A stretch of DNA of 64,000 bases from Amphritea sp. 1_MG-2023 (lineage in GTDB: Bacteria > Pseudomonadota > Gammaproteobacteria > Pseudomonadales > Balneatricaceae): the NCBI RefSeq assembly GCF_030547545.1, contig NZ_JAUOQE010000001.1, positions 124,001-188,000 of the forward strand. The letters run 5' to 3'. Shown in pieces: positions 9,116 to 19,700 of this stretch. The number at the start of each line of letters is the position of its first letter. The stretch's first letter is position 1. The notes below the pieces were generated by a model. That model worked only from the letters and a program-made list of their open reading frames with translations. It searched no databases and was not told where the DNA came from. Made by a program: the position numbers and the translations under genes.

Positions 9116-9799
9116 ATGATAAAAGTAATTATAGCCGAAGATGATCCACAGATCGCGGAGATCCAACGACGCTTTATTGAGCGGATAGAAGGGTTTGAAC
9201 TGATCGGCATCGCCCACCGCTTAGCCGATGCTGAAGATCTTATCGACATCATGCAGCCTGATCTGCTATTGCTGGACATCCAGTTTCCCAGCGGCACCGG
9301 CTTTGATCTGCTGCGAAAAATCCGCGCTGGCAGCAATGCCATTGATGTGATCATGATCACCGCTGCCAAAGAGGTCGATACGCTGCGAGAAGCGCTGCAT
9401 GGCGGGGTTTTCGATTACATTCTGAAACCGTTAGTGTTCGAACGACTACAGGAAACCCTCCACAACTATCAGCAACATCTACAAAAACTAGGTATGCTAG
9501 AAACCCTGGCACAGAGTGACGTTGACCGGGTGTTACCCCGCTCGAGTAGCACCCCAGAATCACCCGCAGATAATATGCGCCTACCCAAAGGCATTGATGC
9601 AATCACGCTGGACAATATTCTTAACGTATTCACCCAACGGGATGCACTTAACGCCGAAGAGGTGGGTGACATCATCGGCGCGAGTCGCACCACCGCTCGG
9701 CGCTACCTAGAATATTTAGTCAGCTGTTCTAAGCTGTCTGCCGAGGTCAGCTACGGCACGGTCGGACGACCAGAAAGGCGTTATCAGAAGTGTCGTTAG
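9116..9799 (+). CDS. CitB/DcuR-family response regulator
   Basis: A 227-residue partner of the preceding kinase, 17 bases downstream. The N-terminal receiver domain has acidic residues E8-D9-D10, the phosphorylatable D54 in LLLLDIQF and the conserved Lys in YILKP. The C-terminal part (about 160-225) is the winged helix of the citrate-response family: LNAEEVGDIIGASRTTARRYLEYLV, ending in a GRPERRY segment as in DcuR and CitB. It is expected to activate tctCBA and probably the porin at 2825-3766. Target sites are inferred from the repeated motif at 3977 and 7375. Confidence 0.92.
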   Translation: MIKVIIAEDDPQIAEIQRRFIERIEGFELIGIAHRLADAEDLIDIMQPDLLLLDIQFPSGTGFDLLRKIRAGSNAIDVIMITAAKEVDTLREALHGGVFDYILKPLVFERLQETLHNYQQHLQKLGMLETLAQSDVDRVLPRSSSTPESPADNMRLPKGIDAITLDNILNVFTQRDALNAEEVGDIIGASRTTARRYLEYLVSCSKLSAEVSYGTVGRPERRYQKCR

Positions 9800-9845
9800 C
9801 GAGTAATTTAAGATTCAACATATAAACATCTACCGTTATATCTAA

Positions 9846-10108
9846 GGAAGGTGCGAATAAGTCCGTTATGTTCTCTGCGGACATTAGAATGGCCAGATAC
9901 GCGAAAGCCAGTGCAGCGAAATGTCTGGACCTTTTCAAGCTGGCTGACAAAGTAGATGACCATTCTAATATCCGCCCTTCGGGGCTTTCAGAGAAGCAGG
10001 ATCTCGGCGTTAACATTTTTCGACGTACAACCAGTATGCCTGTAACTGTTGCCTTGATCTCCAGCTTCTCTGTAAGCCAGAGGCGTAATTGACTTATTCG
10101 CACCTTCC
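9846..10108. mobile_element. IS5-type MITE, 263 bp, no transposase
   Basis: The ends are perfect 18-bp inverted repeats, GGAAGGTGCGAATAAGTC at 9846-9863 and its complement at 10091-10108. Both are flanked by the 4-bp duplication CTAA (9842-9845 and 10109-10112). The end sequence closely follows the known IS5 terminal repeat (GGAAGGTGCGAACAAG...), and CTAA fits the YTAR target of IS5. The interior is too short for a transposase and shows no recognisable transposase fragment; small open frames inside look accidental. It is interpreted as a non-autonomous element mobilised in trans by an IS5 relative. Confidence 0.88.
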
Positions 10109-10131
10109 CTAATATTCGAAAAGATAAACCC

Positions 10132-10350
<219 letters not shown>

Positions 10351-10409
10351 CAAAATCCAGATGATCTTGATAGTAAAAATGGGCGGGGGATATTTTGTTG
10401 CGGGATACT

Positions 10410-10425
10410 TGGCACACACCGTGCT
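10410..10425 (+). promoter_or_regulatory. Sigma54 (-24/-12) promoter, porin/ALDH operon
   Basis: TGGCACACACCGTGCT has GG and GC separated by exactly 10 bases as in TGGCACG-N4-TTGCA. A nearly identical site fronts the second QHNDH operon. The predicted transcription start is near 10437, giving a leader of about 340 bases before the porin gene at 10774. Confidence 0.75.
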
Positions 10426-10571
10426 GTTTAACGATACCTTTATTGCAAGGGCTCCGTGGGATAGCAGGATCGGCTACGATGATGCTTCTGTTTGTCAGTC
10501 CATTGCTGACTCCGGTCATTATCGATTTATTCAGCGTTGCCGTTGGTTGACAGGCGAGTTTGTTTTATTTC

Positions 10572-10598
10572 GTTACATTTCTGCACAACATTACACAT
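10572..10598. repeat. Ten-base-spaced ACA boxes upstream of porin gene
   Basis: GTTACAT (10572), TGCACAA (10582) and TACACAT (10592) repeat an ACA core every 10 bases. The first box is identical to boxes upstream of both QHNDH alpha genes (20954 and 32308). Such tandem decamers are typical of OmpR-family regulator sites. The regulator is inferred. Confidence 0.45.
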
Positions 10599-10613
10599 TT
10601 CACAGAAACCTAG

Positions 10614-10635
10614 TTTACACACCGCCGTTAATCTG
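10614..10635. promoter_or_regulatory. Conserved TTTACAC-N4-CCGTTAATYTG element
   Basis: TTTACAC-ACCG-CCGTTAATCTG matches 21006-21027 upstream of the first QHNDH operon, with identical spacing. It lies 42 bases after the first GTTACAT box, against 52 in the other promoter. It probably marks a second promoter for the porin gene. Confidence 0.45.
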
Positions 10636-10773
10636 TTGTCAGTGCTCAATATATCAGTCTGTCGGTGAGTGTTTGTCCCCTCAATACTAACCGGTTAAGC
10701 AATCCAGTGTTGTGTACTGATTTCAGCATCTCATTATTATAAAAAAATCGCGGCTTCGCGGAGGAAAAAATCG

Positions 10774-12054
10774 ATGAAAACATTTAACAGCCATAAGCTT
10801 TCGGGCTATTTGCTGACGGCGGCTGTCGCTTCGGCAACGGCCATGATGGCCATGTCAGCGCAAGCTTATAATCTCTATGCCGAGGATGGTGCCGAGCTGA
10901 ATCTGGATATCGAAGCGGTGTTGGGTACTTTTAGCAGCGATGAAAACTATTTTGGTAAATCAGGTAATGGTTCCACTTGGCAAGAAGGTTATATCAAAGC
11001 CGGTTTCAGTGGCAGCAAGGCTATCTCTGAGAAAGCCACGATTTATGGTGGACTGAATTTTGTATCTTCCGGCACTTGGGGTGATGGCGATGCCGGTGGT
11101 AATACCGATGGTAGTGAACGCCGCACCGCTGTTGAAGATGCCTTTATCGGCTATCGTACCGATATGCTGGATCTATCATTTGGTCGTCAGAACTTCTCCA
11201 TCGGCGATGGTTTCTTGATTAATGGTGATTCGTTAAATCTGGGTGAAGGTGTTTTCCCTGACTCTAACCGAGGTGGTGCTTATTGGTTAGCGGCACGTAA
11301 AGCGTTTGATAAAACCGCCATTGCGCGTATCGGCGGTGATGATGGTTGGCGGGGTGATCTGTTCTATCTGCATTCAGACAATAAAGCTCAGTCTGAAATG
11401 GAGCTGGCCGGTGCCAATGTTGAGTATATTACTGATATCGGTACTTTCGGTGGTACTTATATTAAAGGTTTAGATGCGGTGAATAACACCGCCCGTGACG
11501 GCCAGAAAACCATGAGTGTGCGTTATCAGGGTAATGCTGGCGTTGAAAACCTGTTCTTGTCGGCCGAGTATGCTGATCAGTCACAGGGTGATAACTCGGA
11601 TGATGCCAATGCTTGGTATGCCGAAGCCGGTTGGACCTTTGCTGATGTGCCATGGTCTCCACAAGTGACTTATCGCTACACCAAATATGACGAGGGTTTT
11701 GATTCACTGTTTTACGGCTTTAGTCGAGGCTACGGTACGTGGTTCCAAGGTGAGGTAGCGGCTAACTATGCTGGGCCGTTTGGTGCATCGGCGACGATTC
11801 AGCACGTTGCCTTGAAGGCTTCGCCAACCGAGATGCTATCCGTTGGCGCACTGTATTTTGATTTTAGTGATTCAACCACCTTCGGTGCAAATTCAGAAGG
11901 CCAGGAAATTGATTTATATGCTGAGTGGGTGGTTAATGAGCATCTGATTATTAGTCCGTTAATCGGGGTGTATTCGCCGGATAACAGTAATCAGACGCAG
12001 AACAGTAGCGGTGATAACGTTTATGCTCAGGTGATTGCGATCGTACCGTTCTGA
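10774..12054 (+). CDS. Outer-membrane channel of the amine region (copy 1)
   Basis: 426 residues with a signal peptide ending in AMSAQA before YNLYAEDG, beta-strand repeats rich in Gly, Asp and aromatic residues, and a terminal Phe (VIAIVPF). It is a clear paralogue of the protein at 37267-38598: both have a WQEGYIK segment, TIYGGL, a GNAGVENLFLS segment, DANAWYxEAGWTFAD and GFxRGxGTWFQGEVA. It looks like an alginate-export or specific-porin type barrel. Context with amine dehydrogenases and an aldehyde dehydrogenase suggests uptake of amines or aldehydes. The GGAGG ribosome site follows a small CGCG-GCTT-CGCG hairpin (10750-10761). Confidence 0.8.
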   Translation: MKTFNSHKLSGYLLTAAVASATAMMAMSAQAYNLYAEDGAELNLDIEAVLGTFSSDENYFGKSGNGSTWQEGYIKAGFSGSKAISEKATIYGGLNFVSSGTWGDGDAGGNTDGSERRTAVEDAFIGYRTDMLDLSFGRQNFSIGDGFLINGDSLNLGEGVFPDSNRGGAYWLAARKAFDKTAIARIGGDDGWRGDLFYLHSDNKAQSEMELAGANVEYITDIGTFGGTYIKGLDAVNNTARDGQKTMSVRYQGNAGVENLFLSAEYADQSQGDNSDDANAWYAEAGWTFADVPWSPQVTYRYTKYDEGFDSLFYGFSRGYGTWFQGEVAANYAGPFGASATIQHVALKASPTEMLSVGALYFDFSDSTTFGANSEGQEIDLYAEWVVNEHLIISPLIGVYSPDNSNQTQNSSGDNVYAQVIAIVPF

Positions 12055-12076
12055 TAACACCACATAAGTATAAATT

Positions 12077-12104
12077 GGCCGGTGCCTGATATGAGGGCAC
12101 CGGC
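12077..12104 (+). terminator. Hairpin between channel and ALDH genes
   Basis: GCCGGTGCC (12078-12086) pairs with GGCACCGGC (12096-12104), followed only by ATTTC. The T tract is poor, so partial termination or mRNA stabilisation is likelier than full termination. Confidence 0.5.
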
Positions 12105-12129
12105 ATTTCGGTAAGAAAGGAATGTGAGA

Positions 12130-13539
12130 ATGAAACAGTATTCGTTAATAATTAATGGCCAACAAGTGGCAGGCGCGGAAGGCAACTTTGACGTTTTAAA
12201 CCCAGCGACTGAGGAGGTCGTTGGTCTCTGCCCTGAAGCGAGTTTGGCGCAATTGGATGAAGCGGTGGCTGCCGCTCAGGCGTGTTATGAGACGTGGCAG
12301 TATTCCAGCACCGAAGAGCGTAAGGCGTTGTTGCATAGTATTGCCGATCGTATTGAAGCGAATGCCGATGAGTTGGCGCGCATTGTTGTTGCCGAACAGG
12401 GGAAACCGCTGTTTTTGGCACAGATGGAGGTCGGTGGCGCGGTGGCGTGGACACGGGCAACGGCTGAACTGGAGATGCCGGTTGAGGTACTCGAAGATAG
12501 CGAGGCTAAACGTGTTGAAGTACACCGTAAGCCGTTAGGTGTGGTGGGCTCTATTACGCCGTGGAACTGGCCGCTGATGATTGCGGTTTGGCATATAATG
12601 CCGGCTATTCGTTCGGGTAATACGGTGGTGTCTAAGCCTTCCGGTTTAACCCCGTTTAATACCATCCGTCTGGTTGAAATTATTAATGAAGTTGCACCGG
12701 CGGGGCTGGTGAATGTGGTTACCGGTGAATCCGGCATTGGTAGCGGTATCTCGGGTCATAAAGGTATTAGCAAAATCGTCTTTACGGGATCGACACCAAC
12801 GGGGCAGAGCATTATGCGTGGTGCTGCCGATAACCTGAAGCGCTTGACGCTAGAGTTGGGCGGCAATGATGCGGCTATTGTGTTGCCAGACGCTGATCCT
12901 TCTACGATTGCTGCAGGGGTTTTCCAGACGGCTTTCCTGAACATGGGGCAAACTTGTGCGGCACTTAAGCGTCTCTATGTTCATGATTCTATCTATGAAG
13001 AGATGTGTGAGAAGCTCGCGGATGAAGCGGCGAAGCAAACCTTGGGTAATGGTTTGGATGAAGGCGTCACTTTTGGCCCGATTCAAAACCGCAAACAGTT
13101 TAATCTCGTGAATAATTTAGTGGAAGACGCCCGTGCCAATGGGGCGCGAATTCTGTGCGGCGGTGCGCCTCTCGAGGGTGCTGGTTATTTTTATCCGCCA
13201 ACGATTGTCGCAGACGTAACCGATGGCTGCCGTTTAGTCGATGAAGAACAGTTTGGCCCAGTATTGCCGGTAATTCGTTATAGCGATGTTGATGATGCGA
13301 TTAAGCGCGCCAATGCATCTGATGAGGGCTTAGGTGGTTCGGTGTGGTCATCGGATACGGCTAAAGCGGCCAAGATCGCGACTCGCTTGGAGTGTGGTAC
13401 TGCCTGGATAAATGGTCATTCTGAGCTGTTGCCATACGCACCGTTTGGCGGCTGCAAAATGTCAGGCTTTGGTGTTGAATTCGGTCAGGAAGGCCTGTTG
13501 GAATATACCTCAACACAGGTTCTCAACATTAATAAATAG
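12130..13539 (+). CDS. NAD(P)-dependent aldehyde dehydrogenase (amine region)
   Basis: About 469 residues, whole-length ALDH superfamily. It has the cofactor-site PWNWPLMIAVWHIMPAIRSGNTVVSKPS, the nucleotide loop FTGSTPTGQ, the general-base Glu in TLELGGNDAA, and the catalytic Cys in MGQTCAALKR. The C-terminal EQFGPVLPV and PFGGCKMSGFG motifs are intact. It should oxidise the aldehydes formed by amine oxidation to acids. ATG 12130 is chosen over GTG 12124 because AAAGG lies 9 bases upstream. It follows the channel gene on the same strand with a hairpin between them. The chain-length or aromatic preference cannot be read. Confidence 0.88.
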   Translation: MKQYSLIINGQQVAGAEGNFDVLNPATEEVVGLCPEASLAQLDEAVAAAQACYETWQYSSTEERKALLHSIADRIEANADELARIVVAEQGKPLFLAQMEVGGAVAWTRATAELEMPVEVLEDSEAKRVEVHRKPLGVVGSITPWNWPLMIAVWHIMPAIRSGNTVVSKPSGLTPFNTIRLVEIINEVAPAGLVNVVTGESGIGSGISGHKGISKIVFTGSTPTGQSIMRGAADNLKRLTLELGGNDAAIVLPDADPSTIAAGVFQTAFLNMGQTCAALKRLYVHDSIYEEMCEKLADEAAKQTLGNGLDEGVTFGPIQNRKQFNLVNNLVEDARANGARILCGGAPLEGAGYFYPPTIVADVTDGCRLVDEEQFGPVLPVIRYSDVDDAIKRANASDEGLGGSVWSSDTAKAAKIATRLECGTAWINGHSELLPYAPFGGCKMSGFGVEFGQEGLLEYTSTQVLNINK

Positions 13540-13678
13540 GCATGTTGTCAGTCAGCGGTGATGAGTACCTCTATGTGCTTGAGAGTACCGCTGATTGACG
13601 CAGGTGAGTAACACAAAAGTTTATCTATTTTTCACCCTGCCGGAGGGTTGTCCGGCGATCTCCTCTTTACCGTTTTTT

Positions 13679-13702
13679 GCCCCTCTGTGAGGGGCTTTTT
13701 TT
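13679..13702 (+). terminator. Terminator after the ALDH gene
   Basis: GCCCCTC-TGT-GAGGGGC followed by seven T. A longer imperfect hairpin (TCAGTCAGCGGT / ACCGCTGATTGA, 13549-13598) precedes it just past the ALDH stop. Confidence 0.9.
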
Positions 13703-13713
13703 GTTCTATTGGT

Positions 13714-16700
13714 TTAGGACGACTGTCGATGGCGCTGATTAAACGCCCGTAACTCCGCTAGGCTAATTTGTAATAAGTGGTGTAGCTCATCATGAGTCAT
13801 GGCGGTCACCTTATCGCTGTCTTCTTCCAGTGCTTTGCAGTCGGCCGCTAAGGTCAGTAGGCCAAAGTTGGCTGCCGCACCGCTAAGCTGATGCAGGATG
13901 GCTCGCGGTTCGGTGGGATTATTTTGCTGCTGAGCCTGTTCTAGCTGTGACAGCAGTTGTTCACATTGGGTTTCTAGCTGATCAATGAGTCGCGTAAATT
14001 TTTCCACTCCCAACATATTCGCATGTTGCTGAATCAGCGATTGATTCAGATGGTGATGAGCGGGATCTGTGATGTCTGTACTGTTCATGGTCGGTGCGTC
14101 GTCTGTTAATGCCTGTTGTTGACCAATCAGGTGTTGTAGTTCGGTGAATTGGATCGGTTTGCCTATCACCGCATCGATACCGGCGGAATAGTAGTTATTG
14201 ATCTCAGCTTCGGTGATGCTGGCGGTCAGCGCGATTACCCGAATATTGGCTTTGTCGTGATTGGCATGCTGACGTAAACGACGGGTGGTTTCCATACCGT
14301 CCATATCAGGCAGGTGAATATCCATCAAGACTAAATCGTAGTCATGTTGATCATGTTGCTGTAGCGCCTGATAGCCATTGACGGCAATATCCACATGGTG
14401 GCCATCACTCTCTAGTAGACCCTTGGCCACTTGCTGATTAATCTCGGTATCTTCAACTAATAAAATAGACAGCGGATGGCCTTCGAAGCGTTGAGCGGGC
14501 TGAGCTGAATTCTCCACTGTCTTGGCGGCGCGTTGGTAGGGTAGACTAAACCAGAAGTGGCTGCCTTTGCCTGCTTCACTGTCAAAGCCGATCTCTCCTT
14601 GTTGTAGTTCAATGATTTTTTTACTGATGGCTAAGCCGAGTCCGGTACCGCCATAACGGCGGGTAATTGAGGAGTCTGCTTGAGAAAAGTGTTGGAAAAT
14701 ACGTGGGTGAGATTCTTTTGGAATACCAATACCGCTGTCTTTAATGCTGACGTGGAGGCGGATCGAGTCATCATTCGATTGGCAACGGGCGGTGATAGTG
14801 ACAAACCCTTGTTGGGTAAACTTTATCGCATTGGCGCAGAGATTCATTAATACTTGACTCAAACTACGTCGATCACCGATGACCGTCGTCGGCAGTGAAT
14901 CGATGATGTTGAGCTGTAATTGTAATTGTTTGTTGTGCGCCATGGGGCGCAGTATCAATTCGAGTTCTTCTAATACTTGGCGGATAGAGAAGGGGGCTTG
15001 TTCAAGTTCGGTCTGTCCGGCTTCGACTTTGGTGAAATCTAAGACATCGTTGAGGATCGATAACAGCGTTTGGCCCGACTGATAGATTGCCTGCACCTGT
15101 TTACGCTGCTCGGCTTGCAGCGGTTGCGTTTCTAATAGCTGTGCCATGCCCAGAATCCCATTCATGGGGGTGCGGATTTCGTGACTAATGGTGGCGAGAA
15201 ACTCTGACTTTGCTTGACTGGCGGCTTCCGAACGCTGCAGGTTGAGCTGCGCTTGCTCTTTCGCCTTACGCTCGGTGATATTCGTGAGTGAGCCTTCGTA
15301 ATACAGTGCATTGCCTTGATGATCGAGCTCACGGCGGGCTGAGATCGAGAGATTGACACTGGAGCCATCACGACGCAACCACGCCGTCTCGAAATCGGTC
15401 ACGCGGTTATTTTGCGCTAGCTGTTTCAAGAAGCTGTGCAGGTCATAGCTGTTGGCAAAGCACTGACTGGCAATATCGGTGATAGCATCGAGAAACTCCG
15501 CCGGTGACGCATAACCGAGCAGCTCTGCTAGCGCGGGGTTGGCGGAGATAAAGTGCCCTTGAGGGCTGGCTCTGAAAATCGCTTCAACGGTATTTTCGAA
15601 TAATGAACGATACTCCTGCTCTGAATGTTTGAGACTGGAATACAGCTTGGCATTCTCGATCGAGATGGCTGCCTGTGCGGCTAAAATTTGCAGCGTTTCC
15701 AATCGCGAGGGATCGAATACGTTGCGACTCTCATTATTTTCTAGGTAGAGCACGGCGGTGAGTTCGCCGTGATAGAGAATCGGCATGCACAGTAGTGAGC
15801 GGGGCTTATGTTTGCGGATATACCGGTCCTGCATAAACATCTCATGACTATGAGCGTTGCTAAGGACAATGTTTTCTTGGGCGCGAGCCACATAATGGAT
15901 AATACTGATGGGTAAGCGGTTGCTGTCCTCAAGCGCTAAGTCGTTAAAAAAATGCGGCGCTCGATCGGCTTCTGCTTCGGCTTCGATATAGAGGTGCTCT
16001 TTTTTCTTGAGGATGAGAGTCACGCGTTGCGCGCCGGCACTTTCCAACGTGAGTGTCATCAGTCGACCGAGCAGTTTTTCGAGTTCTATCTCATCAGAAA
16101 TCGCCTGAGATGATCGGATAACCGAGATAGTATCCAAGTGTTGATTGGACAGCTGTGCAGCATCGTCGACATTGATAACGGTTTTGTCATCGGCTCTATT
16201 GGATATTTTTCGATCATCGAAGATCCCCGGATATTGCTGCTGCAGCTGCTGTAACTTAGGCTTTATCTGGAGATGTGCATAGCTGTCCCAAGCCTCGTTG
16301 AGGTAGGTTTTAGCAATATTGTCTTTATGCCATTGAAGATAGCAGCGCCCAGCGGCCTCTTTAGCGAGGGCTGCTATAAGGTAAAAACGATTGCTTTCGG
16401 CGGCATTAATGGCGCTATCGTAATAATCCATTGCTTGACTGTATTGTTGATTCACCCGATACAGCTCAGCTTGCAGGAGTGCTGCGTACAGTTGATGATT
16501 ATCGGGGCAATGTTTTGCCCAGCGCTTAGCACGTTGCAATAATCGCTTCACCTGTTTTAAGCGATGACGTTGATGCATCACACTGCATTGTTCTATCTGC
16601 GCTAACAGCGTTAGGGCAGTCATGTAATCGAAGCAGGCGTAAGTGTAAGTGCCGACTATATGTGGTTGATAGGGGGCGCCGGTTTGACAGTGGTGTAGGG

Positions 16701-19700
16701 CTAAGGGGTAATCTTCGACAATATAGCAGTACAGTGCCGCATAATAATGGAACGTCGCAATGGCGGTGCGGTGATCTTCTCGATGGTTCTCATCGAGCAT
16801 CTCTTGAGTAAAAAAGCGCCCGAAAAAATGATTGGGCCTTGGATTGTGACCGAGAAAGTTATCGATCGTTTGCAGTGCCTGCAAGGAATATTGAATCGAT
16901 GGTTTTTGCCCGTGTTGTTGTAATGTTTGGGTATAATTTTCGATAATCGGCTGAATATCGGCAAAGTTGTCTGTCTGCGTGAAGGCATACTGAATCCAAG
17001 CGGCGAGGCTATAGCTACCCCATTCAACATCACCACAGTTGAGCGCCTGTAGGTGGCCTTCTAACAGCGAGTCGGCGGAGTTTTTTAATGGCTCTTTCCA
17101 GTGCCGTACATAGCAATCAAATAGCGAAGTGGTGCGGTGATGTAACAGTCTATCGGGTTTTTTATGATCCAGCTGCATCGCGATACAGCCTAATTTATAG
17201 CCTTGTTCAATCGCGAAGTATTTACCACATAGGGTGCCGCCATATCCGGCAAAAGCCATCGGCGAATGGGCGGTGATACCCCGTGTGAGTGTTAGCTCGA
17301 CCTCTTTGGCCATGATTAAGGGACGCAGTGCTGAGCTCGAAAATTTCACGGCACCAAACATGCTTGCGAGAATCGACAGCGCGGCCAGATCATGGGGGTC
17401 TTGCATGGGTGGCGCATTGAGTAGCTGTTCTTCCGTGCGTCGGTGCAGCAACCACTGAGTGCGCAGTATGCCTTTCCAGATATGGATCTGACTCGGATTG
17501 GATGGCAGTACGATGCCTAACATCTGCAACACATGGAGCGCTTCGTGCATCGCCTGTTCGAATTTATTGCGGGCGATATAGGATTGAATTCTAATCTCAT
17601 AGACTTTAACCCGATCAAGCACATGATCGCAGTTGACGATAACCTCATCGATCAGGTAGTTCATCTGTTCAAACTGCGAACTGATATAGGCGGCTTCGGC
17701 ACCGCTTTTATACAGCGTTAACGTCAAGTCATAATGCTGCTTCCAGCTGTGATCTGGCAGTAGCTCAATACCGATTTGAAAATACTCTTGGGCGGCATCA
17801 AAGGCGGCGGAATCAAGCGCCTGCAAGCCAGACTGGCAGTTTAGTGAAGCCAGTTCGGTGAGCTCCTGACTGGACTCTATCAATGAGCGGGCGCTATTCA
17901 GATGGTTAGTGATTTCAAACAGGGGGGCGCTGCTTTGGCCGATGAAGCGTTGTTGCAGTAATCGGCCGATTTGAAGGTGCAGCTGTTGGCGTAACGCTTC
18001 AGGGATGAGTGAATAAGCCGCTTGTTGAATACGATCATGTACAAAGCGGTAACGGTGACGCTCAAAGGTCTGCCCTGAAAGGCTCGGATAGTTGATGTTC
18101 AGTGGAATGAGGAGGCCTTCCTGTACAGCATCAACGAGGTCGTCAGTCACTTTGGGGATGGTCTCTTCGAGTACCGTCGATAGGGTGTTAAGATCGAAGG
18201 GGTTACCGATACAGGCGGCTAACTGTAACGCGGTCTGACTTTTTTTGGATAATTTTTGTATCTTATGGACCATTAGATCGATAACGTTATCGCTCATCTC
18301 CCGCGCTTGAATTTTGCCTTCGTCCCATTGCCAGCGGTTTTCATGAAAACTAATCAGACCCTCATCATGCAGCGAGTAGAGAAACTGAATCAGGAAAAAT
18401 GGATTCCCCTGTGTTTTCTCCAAACAAAGCTGCGCTAGCGCGGTACAGCGTTGAGGCTCGGTTCTTAACGTATCGGCGATCAGGCGCACAATTTGGGCTT
18501 TGTTTAAAGGCTCCAGCAAAATTTCGCTGAGGTTGCAGCTGCCTGTTTTGATACGTTCGATCGTCAGTGTCAAAGGATGCGTGGGACCCACTTCCTGATC
18601 ACGATAGCTACCGACTAACAGGAGATTAGGGATATCGCCGTTTTCACACAGCGAAGAGATTAGATTTAAAGACGCCAGATCGCCCCAATGTAGGTCATCA
18701 AGAAACAGCAGTAGAGGCTGCTCTTCTGTGGCGAACACCTGTAAGAGTGTTTTGATGAGTCTGGAAAAACGATTCAGCTCTTCTAGCGTCGAGGCTCGGC
18801 CTTCATTTGGCTGTTGACCGATCACCAGCTCTAATTCGGGCAATAAGCGTATTAAAGCGCAGGCATGCTGCCCTAGTGCTGTCAGAATGGCATTCCGATA
18901 GTGGGATATTTCCTGTTCGCTTTCGGTGAGAAGTTGTCGAATTAGCGCCTGTAGTGCGGTTAGTATGCCCGAGTAGGGACGGTTGCGACGAAATTGATCG
19001 AATTTGCCGCTAATAAAGCGACCATTTTGCTCGTAAATATAATGTCGTAGTTCATGCACTAGGCTGGATTTGCCGACTCCCGCATAGCCGGTAATCAATA
19101 TCACTTCTTGGCGACGCATGATCATCCGATCAAAACTATTGCGTAGTTTTTGGATGGTGGCGGCGCGACCATAGAGGCGTTGCGGCACTGAGAAGTGTTC
19201 GGAAATATCTTGGCTGGCCAGATTAAATAGGGGAATCGAGTGTTGTTGTTGCCAGAAAACCAAACATTTCTTCAGATCTTGAGAGAGAGCAAAGCTAGAT
19301 TGATAGCGCTCGGCAGCGTCTTTGGCCATCAACTTGATGATAATGCGGCTTATCATCTCCGGTAGCGCCGGATTGACTTTATGCGGGGCTTTGGGATGCT
19401 TCGCGATATGGCTATGAATCAGTTTGAGTCGCTCATCACTGCGAAAGGGGGGGCGGCCACAAAAGGCTTCGTAAAGGGTCACACCGAGACTATAGAAATC
19501 GCTACGGTAATCGATATGACGATTGATACGGCCGGTTTGTTCTGGGGCAATATAACGCAGATCGTCAATCGAAAGCTGTTGAGAGTTCCAACTGGCCTGT
19601 TCGCGGGTGAGCCGCGTGGCGAATGAAAAATCGATTAGCTGCACACGGTTGCTCTCGGCTAACCAGAGAATATTATCGGGCGATAGTTTTTTGTGGATAA

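Noticed and set aside
9868-10092. Open frames inside the 263-bp MITE on both strands
   Set aside because: They have no similarity to known proteins and lie wholly within the inverted ends, so they are chance frames of a non-autonomous element.
10361-10690. Open frame of 109 codons on the plus strand
   Set aside because: It spans the sigma54 promoter, GTTACAT boxes and the 22-bp element, has no ribosome site and no protein-like composition.
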